A DNA stretch of 7,495 nt from Vulcanimicrobiota bacterium (GTDB lineage Bacteria > Vulcanimicrobiota > Vulcanimicrobiia > Vulcanimicrobiales > Vulcanimicrobiaceae). Positions 5,890-7,495 of this stretch are shown piece by piece (the stretch's first letter is position 1; every line of letters starts with the position of its first letter). The stretch spans positions 1 to 7,495 of the forward strand of contig JABCZE010000071.1 in the NCBI GenBank assembly GCA_013289785.1. The letters are read 5' to 3'. A program made the position numbers and the translations under genes. The notes below the pieces were generated by a model that saw nothing but the letters and a program-made list of their open reading frames with translations, searched no databases and was not told where the DNA came from.

Positions 5890-7077
5890 TCAGGGTGTCA
5901 AGGCGAAGACGGTGCCGAAGCCGCTGGACCGGCCGCCGGAAGTCGTGCCATACAGCGTGCTGTCGAGCGCCACGAGCCCGCCGATGGGCACGCTACCGTC
6001 GGCGCCGTCGAAGCTGTGCAGTACTCGTTCTTTGCCCGCCGGAGTGATCTCAAAGACAGTCCCGTCACCGCTGGCGCCCCCGTACTCGGTCGTTCCGTAG
6101 AGATTTCCGTTGTAGGCGAGCAACGGCGCCAGCGGTGATCGGCCGTCGCTGTTGCTGCCAAATGCGTGGAGAACGTGCTCGGTCCCGGCGGTCGTCGCGC
6201 TGAACACGGTGCCGCCGTACGCCTTCCCGCCGCCTTCAGTCGTGCCGTACATCACGCCGTCCAGCACCGCGAGGCCCGCGACCGGCGCCTCGCCGTCGCC
6301 GTTATATCCGCCTTTGAACGCATAGATTATCTTCTCGCCGTAACCCGAAGTCGTGATGCTGAAGATGGTTCCCTCCGACCCGTTCTCCACGCCGCCGGAC
6401 TGCGTCGTGCCGTAGAACCGGCCTTTGATCTCGATCAGATTGCCGCAGGGCGAAGCGCCGTCCGGCGCAGCGACGAACGCGTAGAGTTCGCGCTCCTTGC
6501 CCGCCGGCGTGATCCGGTAAAACGAGCCGTCGTTGTCGTCTTGGTTGCCGCCGGATTCGGTCGTCCCGTAGAGCGTTCCGCTGAGATCGATGAGCCCGCT
6601 GTCGGGGAGCGCGCCGTCCCAGCCGCCTTTGAAATCGTACGTCCAGAGTTCGGTCCCGTTCGTCTTGAGCGCGTAGACGGTTCCGTTGCCTGAGTTGCCG
6701 GGCCCCGTGAAAGTGGTCCCATAGAAAACACCGTCTTGCGCGAGAAGCGTGCTGTGTGGGTCCCTGCCGTCGGAAGAGAAGCTATGAACCAGCGTTTCCT
6801 TACCGGTGGTCGTCAGGCCGAACACCGTGCCGTAACCGTTGGTGCCGCCGCCTTGTGTCGTGCCGTACAGCACGCCGTTTAGCGCGATCAATCCGGCACC
6901 TGGGCCGGCGCCGTCGCTGCCGTTAAAGGTGAAGATCGTTTTGAAGTTGCCGTGCTCAGGCTTCGCGGGCGCGCGCTCGCCGAGCGCGGCCGGGGGGACG
7001 ACGTTCGACGACGGTGCGCGCGCGCAGGCGCAAATGGCGACTGCGAGCGCTATCGTTCCAGCGACGCCTCTTATCAT
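5890..7077 (-). CDS. Gloeo/Verruco (GloVer) tandem-repeat lipoprotein, seven repeats
   Basis: A 395-residue protein with an N-terminal export signal: Arg3, a hydrophobic core and a probable lipobox ICAC with Cys18. A short Pro/Ala linker follows. The rest is seven repeats of 48-55 residues, each with YGTT (residues 71, 119, 170, 222, 277, 327 and 376), usually followed by a Gly-rich turn, G-[ST]-[VIF]-[FY], a T-x-x-G segment, and [HY]-x-F before D-G-x-x-P and a G-L stretch. This matches the Gloeo/Verruco repeat (TIGR03803), expected to build a seven-bladed propeller-like fold outside the cytoplasm. The function of these proteins is not established and no enzyme motif is visible. The second repeat departs most (YGTTFTGP). 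No clear Shine-Dalgarno sequence precedes the ATG at 7077. The gene is divergent from a second GloVer lipoprotein gene across 54 bases and lies upstream of the STAS gene. Confidence 0.9.
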   Translation of the reverse strand: MIRGVAGTIALAVAICACARAPSSNVVPPAALGERAPAKPEHGNFKTIFTFNGSDGAGPGAGLIALNGVLYGTTQGGGTNGYGTVFGLTTTGKETLVHSFSSDGRDPHSTLLAQDGVFYGTTFTGPGNSGNGTVYALKTNGTELWTYDFKGGWDGALPDSGLIDLSGTLYGTTESGGNQDDNDGSFYRITPAGKERELYAFVAAPDGASPCGNLIEIKGRFYGTTQSGGVENGSEGTIFSITTSGYGEKIIYAFKGGYNGDGEAPVAGLAVLDGVMYGTTEGGGKAYGGTVFSATTAGTEHVLHAFGSNSDGRSPLAPLLAYNGNLYGTTEYGGASGDGTVFEITPAGKERVLHSFDGADGSVPIGGLVALDSTLYGTTSGGRSSGFGTVFALTP

Positions 7078-7131
7078 AGGTGACGGCTGCGCTTCGAAGG
7101 TACGGGGCTGCGTTCCTCGGAATTGCGCGAT
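7078..7131. promoter_or_regulatory. Short divergent intergenic region between two GloVer lipoprotein genes
   Basis: Only 54 bases separate the start codons of two divergent genes, so both promoters must overlap here or extend into the opposing coding sequence. No convincing -10/-35 pair and no strong ribosome binding site is visible for either gene. Leaderless transcription, or a start codon placed differently from the calls made here, is possible. Confidence 0.3.
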
Positions 7132-7495
7132 ATGAAGTTCGTCGTTGCCGCCTGTCTTCTCGTCGCCGGCACGACGGCATGTTCGCAGCCGGGCGGCTCG
7201 CTCGAGCTGCCGCGCAGTGCCGCCGCGAAAGCCGCGCCGTCGTCCTCAGCATTCAAGACGATTGTGTTGTTCGATCGTTCGAATGGCTGCGCGCCGTACG
7301 CAGGGCCCGTCGCGCTGGAATCTTCGCTGTACGGCACCACGACCTGCGGCGGGCGATTCGGCAACGGCGAGATCTATAGCCTCACGACCGCCGGTAAGTT
7401 TCAGATCGTGCACAGCTTTTCGAGCGATGCAACTTACCCGTACGCGCCGGTTGCCGCCGTGGGCCAGACTCTCTATGGAACGGCAGCCGGCGGCG
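7132..7495 (+). CDS. Second GloVer-repeat lipoprotein, 3' end outside window
   Basis: The first 121 codons of a gene that runs off the window end. Residues 1-17 look like a lipoprotein signal (Lys2, a hydrophobic core, then TTAC with Cys17); Thr at the -3 position is less usual, so lipidation is probable rather than certain. A Ser/Ala/Pro-rich linker runs to about residue 40. FKTIVLFDRSNGCAPYAGP then begins the repeat region, with YGTT at 67-70, G-E-I-Y-S-L-T-T-A-G-K (79-89), VHSF (93-96) and a second, degenerate YGTA (115-118). This is the same Gloeo/Verruco repeat as in the divergent neighbour, suggesting an old duplication that has diverged strongly. Cys53 and Cys72 fall within the first repeat and could form a disulfide; the neighbour lacks Cys at the corresponding places. 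The upstream sequence has only a weak GGA about ten bases before the ATG. Function unknown. Confidence 0.85.
   Translation, partial: MKFVVAACLLVAGTTACSQPGGSLELPRSAAAKAAPSSSAFKTIVLFDRSNGCAPYAGPVALESSLYGTTTCGGRFGNGEIYSLTTAGKFQIVHSFSSDATYPYAPVAAVGQTLYGTAAGG

Noticed and set aside
6166..6693. A 175-residue plus-strand frame antisense to the GloVer gene
   Set aside because: It overlaps several well-formed GloVer repeats on the other strand and has no recognisable features of its own.

Overview
The window is GC-rich and densely coded, with no tRNA, rRNA, CRISPR array or transposase visible. It holds six protein genes. Four encode predicted secreted lipoproteins (positions 1-836, 861-1850, 5890-7077 and 7132-7495), and the first and last of these run off the window edges. 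The other two encode a very large SARP/AfsR-like ATPase regulator (about 1981-5481) and a small STAS-domain protein (5484-5819). BTAD-ATPase regulators, NHL-type and Gloeo/Verruco ('GloVer') repeat lipoproteins and stand-alone STAS proteins together fit a poorly cultured soil lineage such as Candidatus Eremiobacterota, or an acidobacterium-like relative. That is an inference from family content; there is no phylogenetic marker here.

Layout. On the minus strand, the NHL-like six-bladed propeller lipoprotein gene (1850 to 861) is followed after 24 bases by a second lipoprotein gene that starts at a GTG at 836 and leaves the window at position 1. The two probably form an operon. Divergent from them, on the plus strand, is the regulator gene: a winged-helix DNA-binding domain, a BTAD domain, a Walker-type ATPase and a long helical-repeat tail. 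Its reading frame has no ATG, GTG or TTG at the proper N-terminus. It ends two bases from the convergent stop of the STAS gene. The STAS gene lies 70 bases downstream of, and on the same strand as, a seven-repeat GloVer lipoprotein gene (7077 to 5890). A second GloVer lipoprotein gene diverges from that one across only 54 bases and leaves the window at 7495.

How it may work together. A near-identical promoter-like element, a 16-base box followed after exactly nine bases by a TAC[CG]AT box, lies upstream of both the NHL lipoprotein gene and the STAS gene. This suggests that a secreted-protein operon and a regulatory gene share one control input. Whether the neighbouring regulator acts on this element is unknown. 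Families are assigned from sequence patterns read by eye, without database searches.
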